The position numbers and the translations under genes were made by a program. Positions 1 to 6,694 of a stretch of 10,719 bases of DNA are shown here, piece by piece. Each line of letters opens with the position of its first letter. Position 1 is the stretch's first letter. The notes below the pieces were generated by a model that was not told the DNA's origin, searched no databases, and saw only the letters and a program-made list of their open reading frames with translations. The DNA is from Chloroflexota bacterium (lineage in GTDB: Bacteria; Chloroflexota; Limnocylindria; Limnocylindrales; CSP1-4): contig JAJYGO010000076.1 in the NCBI GenBank assembly GCA_021785115.1, forward strand, positions 1-10,719, given 5' to 3'.

Positions 1-531
1 CCCACGGGCGGCGATCAGCCGCGCCACCGACCCGTGGCGTGCCTCGAACACCACGGCCCCCATCGCGGCCGCAGCCGCCAGCTCCGCCGTGACGTGGTCG
101 CCGAGCCGCCAGCCCCACAGGCCCGTCGCCGCCGCCACCAGCCACGGCCCGAGGACCGCAGCTGCTGAGGCGATCGCCCACCTCGGGCGGAGCGCGACCG
201 CGCCCGCGCTCACGAGGGCGAGGCTCAGGTTCGGCGCGGCGTCCGTGCCGCGCACGAGCGCCTCGAGGGCGATGGCCGCCAGGCCGCCAGCCAGGATCGG
301 GTTGGCGAGCCTCGTCGGCACGGGCCGGGCGAGGCACGCCACCGCGAGCACCATCGCGGCGGCTGCGACGAGGATCTGGCCCGCGGTCGCCGCCGCTGCA
401 CCGCGGCCGCCCAGGCACGACACGGCGTAGATCGACGCCAGCACCGGCACCACCAGGCGCAGCGATCGCGCCAGGTGGTCGTCGAGGGAGACGCAGGCTT
501 CGCGGGGTCCCTGGATCTCGGCTGGAGTCAT
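1..531 (-). CDS. Integral membrane protein, N-terminal part (runs off left edge)
   Basis: An open minus-strand frame of 177 codons starts at ATG 531-529 and has no stop before the left edge, so only the N-terminus is present. After a short polar N-terminus (residues 1-22), the translation is rich in Ala, Leu and Val. It shows about six hydrophobic segments, roughly residues 24-41, 52-67, 79-93, 101-115, 118-137 and 148-163. The last visible residues (EARHGSVARLIAARG) look like the start of a cytoplasmic helix. A six-helix N-terminal module followed by a helical linker is a common input domain of diguanylate cyclases and histidine kinases, but the output domain is outside the window, so that assignment is inference. 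No good Shine-Dalgarno precedes the ATG. The frame stays open upstream to a stop near 646-648, so the start is uncertain. Codon use is strongly GC-biased, like a resident gene. Confidence 0.6.
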   Translation of the reverse strand, partial: MTPAEIQGPREACVSLDDHLARSLRLVVPVLASIYAVSCLGGRGAAAATAGQILVAAAAMVLAVACLARPVPTRLANPILAGGLAAIALEALVRGTDAAPNLSLALVSAGAVALRPRWAIASAAAVLGPWLVAAATGLWGWRLGDHVTAELAAAAAMGAVVFEARHGSVARLIAARG

Positions 532-959
532 GCCCGGATCGTCGGGCAGGTGGCGGTGTTGCTTCCACTCCCCGGAGGTGGTCCGGCCGAACCCTAGAGG
601 GACCTGCGCGGGCCACGGCTGCTGACCCGCCCAGGGCGGCCCGCCTCAGGGCGATCCCTGACCCCGGCCACGCACGCGACGACGTGGCCGAACCGCCGGC
701 ATAGTACGGACGGGGGTCTCCGGCGTGGCCGGACGCCGGGGCGCATCAGGGCCCGACCCTGCGGTGTCACGCCCCGGTCTCCGGGCGAACCCGCGGCTGG
801 CGCACCGCCGGCGGTCGTCGAGCGGCGGCGCCGCTGGCTGCGCCGAACGGCAATGGCGCCGATGCGCCGCGGTCGTGCGGAGACGCCGCGTCAAGCCTGC
901 ACGGCCTGTAGGCTTCCCACGACAGGTGACGACCGCGGCCCTTCGGGCGGAGGTGATCG
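532..959. other. Intergenic region between two divergent genes
   Basis: This 428-base stretch separates the minus-strand membrane protein from the plus-strand YbjN-like gene and should hold both promoters. I see no convincing coding frame and no RNA gene. Visible structure is limited to GC-rich hairpins, for example a 7-bp stem CCGGCGT/ACGCCGG with a 6-base loop at 720-739. GGTCTCCGG also occurs twice, at 715-723 and 776-784. Weak -10-like hexamers exist (TAGGCT at 909-914 on plus, TACTAT at 706-701 on minus), but neither has a recognisable -35 at the right spacing, so I do not call promoters. Confidence 0.5.
949..957 (+). promoter_or_regulatory. Ribosome binding site of the YbjN-like gene
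   Basis: GGAGGTGAT is a near-complete anti-16S match. Its GGAGG core ends six bases before ATG 960, which fixes that start against other in-frame candidates. Confidence 0.8.
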
Positions 960-1916
960 ATGACCGGTACCGCCGGGAGTCCCAGCGACGCATGGGCAGC
1001 CTTCGAGGCGCGTCTGGCGAAGGCGCTCGAGGCGATGGAGCACGCCACGTACCTCGTAGTGTCCCTCGCCAGCGAGCCCCGCTCGGTCGCCAGCGCCTAC
1101 GTGCAGTTCGCCCAGGGCGGCCTGCTGGGGTTCCGCGCCGAGGCGGCGGGCAACCAGTGGCTGCCGCAGGGGCACGGCCTGGGCACGGCGCAGCAGGAGA
1201 AGCTCGCCGCGCTCGGCTGGCAGCTCCCGGGCTCCGCGCCCCACGGCCGCAACTGGGCCCGCGAGTGGGAGGAGCCGGTGCCGTTCGCCGAGGTTGCCGC
1301 GATTGCCGTCCAGACCCTGCGCGAGGTCTATGGCGCCACGACGCCCGACGAGCTCACGTATCGCATCGGCGGCTTTCCGGCGCACGGCGGCCCCGTCCCG
1401 GATCCGGAGCTGGGGATCCCGCGCGACCGACCGTCACCCGATGAGCCCGCGGCGGCGGTCGTGGGCACCCGCACGCACCCCTCGCCCGAACCCGACGAGG
1501 CGGTGGCGACCCTCGAGGCCGCGCTCTCCGAGTTCGTCTCGGGCGCCGATCTCGTCCCGGACCGCGATGGCGACCTGCCCATCCGCGTGGGCTCGGCGCT
1601 CATGTTCGTCCGCCCGGTGTCAGGCCGCCCGCCGCTGCTCCAGCTGTTCTCGCCGCTCGTGTCCGGGGTGGACATGACGCCGGCGCTGCTCGACTCGCTC
1701 AACGACATCAACCGCAGCATCCTCTTCGGCCGGGTGTTCTGGGCCGAGCGCGAGGTCGTGGTGTCCATGGAGCTGACCTCCGTCGGGATCAGCGCCAAGC
1801 AGATCGCCTTCGCGTGCGTGCAGCTGGGCAACCTCGCGGACCACCTCGACGACGTGCTCCGCGGCCGCTTCGGCGGCAGGACGATGTTCGAGGTCCAAAA
1901 GACGCTGGTGAATTAG
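960..1916 (+). CDS. Two-domain YbjN/TY-Chap-like protein
   Basis: This is a 318-residue soluble protein with no signal peptide or membrane segment. Residues about 10-138 form a first domain with WAAFEARLAKAL, a YVQF strand, a polar NQWLPQ turn and LGWQLP. This pattern resembles the N-terminal domain of actinobacterial TY-Chap proteins. A Pro-rich linker (about 139-178) leads to a second domain (181-318), whose alternating strands and closing helix (KQIAFACVQLGNLADHLDDVL) resemble the YbjN / type III secretion chaperone-like fold. Related proteins are thought to bind peptides or partner proteins, and their targets are mostly unknown. The start at ATG 960 is supported by a strong ribosome binding site. 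The gene stands alone, with a divergent neighbour upstream and a convergent kinase gene 72 bases downstream, so context gives no partner. The family call rests on pattern recognition, and its cellular role is unknown. Confidence 0.75.
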   Translation: MTGTAGSPSDAWAAFEARLAKALEAMEHATYLVVSLASEPRSVASAYVQFAQGGLLGFRAEAAGNQWLPQGHGLGTAQQEKLAALGWQLPGSAPHGRNWAREWEEPVPFAEVAAIAVQTLREVYGATTPDELTYRIGGFPAHGGPVPDPELGIPRDRPSPDEPAAAVVGTRTHPSPEPDEAVATLEAALSEFVSGADLVPDRDGDLPIRVGSALMFVRPVSGRPPLLQLFSPLVSGVDMTPALLDSLNDINRSILFGRVFWAEREVVVSMELTSVGISAKQIAFACVQLGNLADHLDDVLRGRFGGRTMFEVQKTLVN

Positions 1917-1923
1917 ATCAGGG

Positions 1924-1938
1924 CGGCCCATCGGGCCG
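1924..1938. terminator. Possible bidirectional hairpin between convergent genes
   Basis: A 6-bp stem CGGCCC/GGGCCG with a three-base loop lies in the 72-base gap between the convergent YbjN-like gene and the first kinase gene. It has no T-tract on either side. A second imperfect stem pairs GCCCT 1948-1952 with AGGGC 1972-1976. Termination here is inferred from position only. Confidence 0.3.
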
Positions 1939-1988
1939 ACGCGAGACGCCCTCCGACGAGCTTCGACGGCTAGGGCGGTCGGATGGGA

Positions 1989-3083
1989 TCAGGCCGCCGG
2001 CAGCTCCAGGTGGAACGTCGCGCCCAGGCCGGCGCCAGGGCTCTCGGCCCAAGCCTGGCCGCCCATCGCCTCGGCGAGCGCCCGGACGATCGCCAGACCG
2101 ATCCCCGACCCCCCCGCGGCGCGGCTCCGCGCGGGGTCGACGCGATAGAAGCGCTCGAAGACCGCCTCGAGCTGGTCCTCCGCGAGGCCGGGCCCCTCGT
2201 CCGCCACCGAGAGGCGGACCACGGCATCGCGCCGCGCGGCGGTCACGGCCACTCGGGAGCCGTCGGGTGCGTGGCGCAGGGCGTTGGACAGGTAGTTCGA
2301 CACGATCTGGGCGACCCGGTCGCGGTCCGCCGTGGCGACGACGCCGCCGCGGGGCAGGTCGAGCGTGATGGCCCTCGCTCGCGCCTCCGCCGCGAACCCC
2401 TCCCCCACCTCGCTCGCGACGGCCGCCACGTCCACAGCGTCCGTGCGCAGCGGCAGCTGGCGTGCCTCGGCGCGCCACAGCTCGGCGAGGTCGTTGACCA
2501 TCCGCGTCAGGCGCGCCGTCTCGGTGCGGAGCAGCCGCCACGTCTGGGCGGACGGCTCCACCACGCCGTCCTCGAGCCCCTCGAGGTAGCCGTCGAGCGT
2601 GGTCAGCGGCGTCCGCAGCTCGTGGGCCACGTCGCCCACCAGCTGGAGCCGACGACGCTCGGTGTCCTCGAGCGAGACCGCCATCTCGTTGAACGACATC
2701 GCGAGCTCGCCCAGCTCCCCGGGCTCCTCCACCGGGACGCGCTCCGCGTAATCGCCCCCGGCGATGCGGCGAGCCGCCCGTGCCAGCGCGGTGATCGGCC
2801 TGGCGAGGCGAGCGGCCACCAGCAGGCTGACCACGGTGGCAGTGGCGATCGCGATGAGCGTGGCGGCGATCAGCGCCCGCCGCATGGCGTCGGTGAAGGC
2901 TGCCTGCGTGTCGTTCGCCATCGCCTCGCCCATCGGGTCGCCGGGCAGGTGGCCCATGGCGTCGGCGAAGTAGCCGGGGCCCGTCAGCAGCACCGCGACA
3001 CCGACGGTCGCGAGGGCGGCGACGCCCACGACGAGGAACGCGATCAGCAGTCGGGCACGCAGCGACCGGGGCACGTCAGGCAT
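1989..3083 (-). CDS. Membrane sensor histidine kinase (BaeS-like)
   Basis: This is a 364-residue sensor kinase that should autophosphorylate and pass phosphate to the regulator encoded just upstream. In order it has TM1 (about 10-34), a short extracytoplasmic loop of about 35 residues with two Asp/Gly/Pro-rich stretches, TM2 (about 70-92), a HAMP domain (about 92-145), an H-box DVAHELRTPL with the phosphoacceptor at His154, an N-box NYLSNALRHAP (263-273), a G1 box DEGPGL (295-300), an F-box FERFYRVD (309-316) and a G2 box GGSGIGL (324-330). All catalytic boxes are intact. The small periplasmic loop suggests sensing within or near the membrane. The ATG chosen lies 8 bases inside the regulator gene's 3' end. 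A GTG four codons in (3074-3072), one base after the regulator's stop, has a better placed GAGG and is an equally plausible start. Both imply translational coupling. The ligand is unknown. Confidence 0.93.
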   Translation of the reverse strand: MPDVPRSLRARLLIAFLVVGVAALATVGVAVLLTGPGYFADAMGHLPGDPMGEAMANDTQAAFTDAMRRALIAATLIAIATATVVSLLVAARLARPITALARAARRIAGGDYAERVPVEEPGELGELAMSFNEMAVSLEDTERRRLQLVGDVAHELRTPLTTLDGYLEGLEDGVVEPSAQTWRLLRTETARLTRMVNDLAELWRAEARQLPLRTDAVDVAAVASEVGEGFAAEARARAITLDLPRGGVVATADRDRVAQIVSNYLSNALRHAPDGSRVAVTAARRDAVVRLSVADEGPGLAEDQLEAVFERFYRVDPARSRAAGGSGIGLAIVRALAEAMGGQAWAESPGAGLGATFHLELPAA

Positions 3084-3780
3084 CCTCGCGCAGCCGGTAG
3101 CCGACGCCGCGCACCGTCTCGACGAACCGCGGCTGCCCCGGGTCGTCACCCAGCTTGCGTCGGAGGTTGGCGACGTGGACGTCGACGAGGTGGTCGTCGG
3201 AGTCGTAGCCCGTGCCCCACACGGACTCGAGGATCGCTTGGCGCGGGACGACGATGCCGGGCTCCCGGGCAAGTCGCGCGAGCAGATTGAACTCGAGCGC
3301 GGTCAGATCCACGGGCGCACCGTCCACCCGGACCGAGCGCCGGCCCTCGTCGAGCGCCAGGCCCGCCGGTGCGGCGCCCACCGGGCTCGCCATGCCGCCG
3401 GTCACGCCGGCCCTCGGCCGTCGCAGGAGGGCCTTCACCCGGGCGATCAGCTCGCGGGGCGAGAACGGCTTGACCAGGTAGTCATCGGCGCCGACGGTCA
3501 GCCCGACGATCCGGTCGACCTCCTCGCCGCGCGCGGTCAGCATCAGCACGTAGGCGTCGGAGAAGGCGCGGATCTGCCGACATGCCTCCACGCCGTCGAG
3601 CCCCGGCAGCATCACGTCGAGGATCACCACGTCGGGGTCCTGCTCGCGGACGGCGTCCACGGCGGCCTGGCCGTCCCCCACGGAGGCGACGGCGTAGCCC
3701 TCGCGAGCAAGGTAGCCCGCGAGGAGCTCGACGATCGGCGGTTCGTCATCCACCAGCAGGACGCGGATCGGGCTTCCCAT
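3076..3780 (-). CDS. OmpR/PhoB-type response regulator
   Basis: This is a 234-residue two-domain regulator. The receiver domain (about 5-121) has the acidic pair Asp11/Asp12, phosphoacceptor Asp55 in VVILDVMLPG, the switch Thr82 in LTAR and Lys104 in YLVKPF. A Gly/Ala/Pro linker (about 124-142) leads to a winged-helix DNA-binding domain (about 143-232). That domain has LTALEFNLLARLA, the recognition-helix region DDHLVDVHVANLRRKL and the terminal hairpin VRGVGYRL. It is first in an operon with the kinase at 1989-3083 and overlaps it, so it is the cognate output. The start ATG 3780 gives the usual N-terminus (GSPIRVLLVDDE), although no clear Shine-Dalgarno precedes it. The frame stays open upstream to a TTG at 3876, but those extra 32 residues do not look like a receiver domain. 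It is transcribed divergently from rpoD and might bind the shared control region (inference). Confidence 0.93.
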   Translation of the reverse strand: MGSPIRVLLVDDEPPIVELLAGYLAREGYAVASVGDGQAAVDAVREQDPDVVILDVMLPGLDGVEACRQIRAFSDAYVLMLTARGEEVDRIVGLTVGADDYLVKPFSPRELIARVKALLRRPRAGVTGGMASPVGAAPAGLALDEGRRSVRVDGAPVDLTALEFNLLARLAREPGIVVPRQAILESVWGTGYDSDDHLVDVHVANLRRKLGDDPGQPRFVETVRGVGYRLREDA

Positions 3781-3876
3781 CGCGCGTAGTGTGGCCGGTT
3801 TCGGCGTCCTCCGGGATGCCGTCCGCCCGCTTGCGGCGCTGTCGCCCTGCCGCAGCGCGAGTGGATGAAACCGCAA

Positions 3877-3905
3877 GGATTTCGCCGGTATTGGGGGGTT
3901 GTCAA
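3877..3905 (-). promoter_or_regulatory. Weak candidate promoter for the regulator/kinase operon
   Basis: On the minus strand a perfect TTGACA lies at 3905-3900. At 17 bases spacing the best -10 is only AAATCC (3882-3877), a poor match, so the call depends on the -35. If real, transcripts would start near 3870 and carry a leader of about 90 bases. Confidence 0.25.
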
Positions 3906-3928
3906 ACGGGCGATCGATGGCCTAGACT
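3899..3928 (+). promoter_or_regulatory. Sigma-70-type promoter of rpoD
   Basis: TTGTCA (3899-3904) and TAGACT (3923-3928) are separated by 18 bases. They match the -35 and -10 consensus at five and four of six positions. Transcription would begin near 3935, giving a leader of about 145 bases before rpoD. The local drop in GC and the clean spacing make this the best promoter in the window. Confidence 0.6.
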
Positions 3929-3938
3929 ACTGGTCCAA

Positions 3939-3960
3939 TGGCGTGTCATTTGACACGCCA
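3939..3960. promoter_or_regulatory. Perfect 22-bp palindrome, candidate operator or 5' hairpin
   Basis: Half-site TGGCGTGTCA (3939-3948) is followed by TT and then its exact reverse complement (3951-3960). It begins about 10 bases after the rpoD -10 box, so a bound repressor would block transcription start or early elongation. In RNA it would fold as a 9-bp stem with a 4-base loop almost at the 5' end. The core TGTCA-N2-TGACA is typical in form of a dimeric regulator site, but I cannot name the regulator. Confidence 0.6.
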
Positions 3961-3964
3961 CTAC

Positions 3965-3992
3965 GCATGTTGGAAGGCGTGATCCAGCATGC
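3965..3992 (+). promoter_or_regulatory. Second hairpin in the rpoD leader
   Basis: GCATGTTGG (3965-3973) pairs with CCAGCATGC (3984-3992) through nine pairs, one of them G-U, around a 10-base loop. It directly follows the palindrome and includes the ATG of the possible leader peptide. It could therefore stabilise the mRNA or mask that start (inference). Confidence 0.4.
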
Positions 3993-4062
3993 GGGCCCGA
4001 TCCCGTCAGGTCGTGCCAACGCAATCCTGCAACTCGCTGTTCGCGCGGCTGGGCGCGTCTAA
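3967..4062 (+). CDS. Possible 31-residue leader peptide upstream of rpoD
   Basis: An ATG at 3967 opens a 31-codon frame ending in TAA at 4060-4062, 18 bases before the rpoD start and in the same reading frame. It lies wholly inside the predicted rpoD transcript. The peptide (MLEGVIQHAGPIPSGR, then 15 more residues ending AAGRV) resembles nothing I know. There is no Shine-Dalgarno, and the ATG sits in a hairpin arm, so translation is doubtful. It could equally be non-coding leader. Confidence 0.2.
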   Translation: MLEGVIQHAGPIPSGRANAILQLAVRAAGRV

Positions 4063-4080
4063 CTCTTCACTTGGAGCATC

Positions 4081-5613
4081 GTGATCTCGTTCGAATCCAC
4101 CTCTCCTGCCTCTGAGACCGAGGCCGCTCTCGCGGCCGCCTCCATCGAGCTCGACCCTGAAGCGGCCGAGATCGAGGCTGCCGCACTCGTCGCGGAAGAC
4201 CTCCCGGTGGAGCCGGCCACGGCTGCGGCTCCTTCGCCCGAGGAGGCGGAAGCTGACACCTCCACCGAAGTCCTCGACACCGACGATTCGGTTCGCCTCT
4301 ACCTGCGCGAGATCGGCCGCGTCCCGCTGCTGACCGCGGAGGAGGAGGTCATCCTCGCCAAGGGCATGGAGCTCGGCGCCCAGGCCAAGGATGAGCCCTG
4401 GAAGGCGATCCTCGCGATCCACGAGTGGACGCTGCACAAGAGCGAACCCACCGGTCGCGCCAAGAACCGCAAGTACGTCCTGCCGTTCGAGGCCCAGGCC
4501 CACCGCATGGTGGCCGAGGCCCTCAACTCCGAGGACGCCATCCACCTGTTCATGACCGCCCCGGCCCTCGGCCTGACCGATGACCTCAAGAAGGTCGAGA
4601 CCGACGCGCTCAAGGAGCGGCTCGTCCGCGCCTGCGACCTGCGCTCGGTCTACAACGAGCGGCTCGATGTCGAGTCGTTCACCGCGCTCCTCGACTGGGT
4701 CGAGGGCGAGCTGGGCCGGCCCAACGCCGAGATCCGCGCCAGCGTGGCGCTGCGCGCCCTCCGGGACTGGGCTCGAGACGAGGTGGCGTACCCCGCCCTC
4801 CGTCGCTACCTGGACGCCGGTCGTGCCGACGAGCTGATCGAGGAGATGCAGGCGACGCTCAAGGCGCTCGCCAAGGAGTCTCGCGACCACCTGACCTCGG
4901 CCAACCTGCGGCTCGTGGTGTCGATCGCCCGCAAGTACATCAACCAGGCGGGGATGGGCCTGCTGGACCTCGTCCAGGAGGGCAATGCCGGCCTGATCCG
5001 CGCCGTCGACAAGTTCGAGTACGAGCGCGGCTTCAAGTTCAGCACGTACGCCACCTGGTGGATCCGCCAGGCGATCCAGCGCGGCCTCGCGGACCAGAGC
5101 CGGACGATCCGGATCCCGGTCCACATGGTCGAGACGATGGGTCGCGTGGCGCGCGTCGTGCGCGAGCTGTCCACGCAGCTCGGCCGCGAGCCCACGAACG
5201 CCGAGATCGCCGCGGCCCTGCCCGACGAGACCCCGGCGATGACCCCACAGCGCGTCGAGGAGATCCGCAAGCTCGGCCGCGAGCCCGTGTCGCTGCAGTC
5301 GCCGGTGGGCGATGAGGGTGACGCGGAGCTGGGCGAGCTCATCCCGGACGAGGACGCCGTGTCGCCGCTCGACGTGGTCGCGGACCGCATGCGCCGCGAG
5401 CAGATCGAGCATGTCCTGGCGAGCCTCGACCGCCGCGAGCAGCGCGTGCTGCGCCTCCGCTTCGGCCTCGACGACGGGCACGCCCGGACGCTTGAGGAGG
5501 TCGGCCGCGAGTTCGGCCTCACCCGCGAGCGCATCCGCCAGATCGAGGTCCAGGCGCTGCGCAAGCTGCGCCACCCTTCCCGCAGCCGCAAGCTCCGGGA
5601 GTTCGCCGCCTAG
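4081..5613 (+). CDS. rpoD: Primary RNA polymerase sigma factor (sigma-70 / RpoD family)
   Basis: This 510-residue sigma factor directs core RNA polymerase to housekeeping promoters. Residues 1-66 are Ala/Glu-rich and acidic, in the position of region 1.1. Region 1.2 is at about 68-100 ([16 protein letters not shown]). A long insert (about 101-263) precedes region 2 (about 266-335), which has [35 protein letters not shown] and the promoter-melting stretch [15 protein letters not shown]. Region 3 starts at [13 protein letters not shown] (341), followed by the 3.2 finger ([12 protein letters not shown], 414-425). Region 4 (about 436-508) ends with the -35-binding helix-turn-helix [19 protein letters not shown]. 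All regions needed for housekeeping function are intact, so this is group 1, or less likely group 2. The start is GTG 4081 with GGAG (4073-4076) four bases upstream. It has its own promoter and terminator, so it is monocistronic. Confidence 0.95.
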   Translation: MISFESTSPASETEAALAAASIELDPEAAEIEAAALVAEDLPVEPATAAAPSPEEAEADTSTEVLDTDDSVRLYLREIGRVPLLTAEEEVILAKGMELGAQAKDEPWKAILAIHEWTLHKSEPTGRAKNRKYVLPFEAQAHRMVAEALNSEDAIHLFMTAPALGLTDDLKKVETDALKERLVRACDLRSVYNERLDVESFTALLDWVEGELGRPNAEIRASVALRALRDWARDEVAYPALRRYLDAGRADELIEEMQATLKALAKESRDHLTSANLRLVVSIARKYINQAGMGLLDLVQEGNAGLIRAVDKFEYERGFKFSTYATWWIRQAIQRGLADQSRTIRIPVHMVETMGRVARVVRELSTQLGREPTNAEIAAALPDETPAMTPQRVEEIRKLGREPVSLQSPVGDEGDAELGELIPDEDAVSPLDVVADRMRREQIEHVLASLDRREQRVLRLRFGLDDGHARTLEEVGREFGLTRERIRQIEVQALRKLRHPSRSRKLREFAA

Positions 5614-5645
5614 CGGGTTCGCCCGCGCAAGCTGCGCCCAACTTG

Positions 5646-5686
5646 ACCGGCCGCGTCGATCGCTCGACGCGGCCGGTTTCGATTCT
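5646..5686 (+). terminator. Intrinsic terminator of rpoD
   Basis: A perfect 14-bp stem (ACCGGCCGCGTCGA 5646-5659 with its complement 5664-5677) and a TCGC loop are followed by the T-rich run TTTCGATTCT. It sits 33 bases after the rpoD stop. It is the clearest terminator in the window. Confidence 0.88.
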
Positions 5687-6058
5687 GCCTCCGCCCTTGT
5701 CGCCGGCCGGCGTCTTCGCGGGCGATCCACCTGGCCATGACCGGTGACTCGTGTGGGGGTCAAATCGGCATCATCCGTGCACGGCCCGGTAGCGAAACCC
5801 CGGCATCGCGCGCCTGCCACGCTCGCCCGCCGGCGAAATGACCCTGACGTGAGTCACCGGCCGGCCGTCGGGCCGGAAGCGCGGCGGTTTCCCTCGCTGG
5901 GCGAGTCGGCGCCCAGGGCGACGATCCGCGCGAGGCGAGCTAGAGCTGCGGGCGACCGAGCAAGATTCCGACTCGCCGCGCCTCGAGTGGATGACCCGTA
6001 GCGGACACCCGGGCGAGCGCACGACGCAGCCGGCGACGGGGCGTCACACCGAGTCTCG
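5687..6058. other. Gene-poor stretch after the rpoD terminator
   Basis: About 370 bases have no convincing coding frame on either strand and no RNA gene that I recognise. The only notable structure is a 10-bp inverted repeat (CCGGTGACTC at 5741-5750, GAGTCACCGG at 5851-5860). The stretch adjoins a gene with atypical codon use and a truncated gene, so it may be decayed or recombined DNA (inference). Confidence 0.4.
5741..5860. repeat. Short inverted repeat pair, 100 bases apart
   Basis: CCGGTGACTC at 5741-5750 is exactly inverted as GAGTCACCGG at 5851-5860. The flanking bases do not extend the match. It might be a vestige of a small element's ends or chance. There is no open frame between the arms. 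Confidence 0.3.
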
Positions 6059-6694
6059 TCATGGTGGGAGGCAGACCTCTCGGCGGCGTCGGGCGCGCCA
6101 CCGGTCGGCACGGCTCCGGGATATCGCCGCGACCGCGGCAACAACGAGCAGTGCCAGGAACAGCAGCCCGCCCACGATGGGCGCCAAGATGATCAGCGGC
6201 GCCACCACGGCGAGGGTCGCGGCGAGGGCGATACTTGGATGCCGTTCGAACCAGTCAAGCACCCGACGCAGACGGCGTCGCAGCCCATGACTGGCGCCCC
6301 CACGCGCAGGCGGAGCCGCGCGATTCAGTTCGACGATCTGGACCCACGGGCCCGCAAGCTCCGCGATGCGATCAGCCGAGAGCTCATCGATGAGCACCGC
6401 CGCGACGGCGGCGGTGCTCGTTGCCTCGATCAGCAGCCGCAATCTCTCGGAGACCTCTGCGGAGGGAGGAGTCGGCCACGGGTTGAGGAGATCGTGGGCG
6501 ACCGGATCCCCGAGGACGCCTGCGCGAGCCAGCCATCGCGCCTTGGCGATCAGTGCCAGCTTCCACACGTCTCCGCGCGCGATGACGCCGTATTGCTTTG
6601 GGTCGATTGCCGCCACAGGGCGGAGCACCCGCTCGACGGGAACTTGGATCGCGGTGATGCTCGACTGGCTCCTCGCCCCGCCGACGGTTGCCAT
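6059..6694 (-). CDS. Unknown protein with C-terminal membrane hairpin
   Basis: I do not recognise this protein of up to 211 residues. Residues 30-120 are mixed polar/helical and look like a soluble domain (KQYGVIARGDVWKLALIAKARWLARAG, then a helix around SERLRLLIEA). Residues about 118-150 are basic (LRRRLRRVLDWFERHP). Residues about 152-192 form two adjacent hydrophobic helices (IALAATLAVVAPLIILAP and GLLFLALLVVAAVAAI), and the tail is strongly Arg-rich. Basic residues on both flanks of the helical hairpin suggest both termini are cytoplasmic. Codon use is less GC-biased than in neighbours (AAG CAA TAC, GAG AGA TTG CGG), which hints at acquired DNA. The start is uncertain. ATG 6694 has no ribosome site and lies inside the remnant gene on the other strand, whereas a GTG at codon 23 (6628-6626) would shorten the N-terminus. 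No function can be assigned. Confidence 0.55.
   Translation of the reverse strand: MATVGGARSQSSITAIQVPVERVLRPVAAIDPKQYGVIARGDVWKLALIAKARWLARAGVLGDPVAHDLLNPWPTPPSAEVSERLRLLIEATSTAAVAAVLIDELSADRIAELAGPWVQIVELNRAAPPARGGASHGLRRRLRRVLDWFERHPSIALAATLAVVAPLIILAPIVGGLLFLALLVVAAVAAISRSRADRWRARRRREVCLPP

Noticed and set aside
725..1444. A 239-codon plus-strand frame that could fill the 532-959 gap.
   Set aside because: The translation is Arg/Ala/Gly-rich with no domain, and half of it overlaps the YbjN-like gene, which has a strong ribosome site of its own.
1983..3290. A 435-codon open frame on the plus strand opposite the first kinase gene.
   Set aside because: It is Arg/His/Gln-rich mirror translation. 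The minus strand encodes an intact kinase with all catalytic boxes.
4089..4098. GTTCGAATCC, which resembles a tRNA T-loop.
   Set aside because: The flanking bases cannot form a T-stem or acceptor stem, and it lies in the first codons of rpoD.
4006..5820. A 604-codon open frame on the minus strand opposite the sigma factor gene.
   Set aside because: It is a mirror frame of a strongly coding, GC-biased gene. Its translation is low-complexity and has no recognisable domain, whereas the plus frame has every sigma region.
6366..6656. In-frame upstream extension of the Pr6Pr remnant.
   Set aside because: Ser/Arg-rich with no hydrophobic helices, unlike the multi-helix N-terminus of the family; it is the antisense of the unknown membrane gene.
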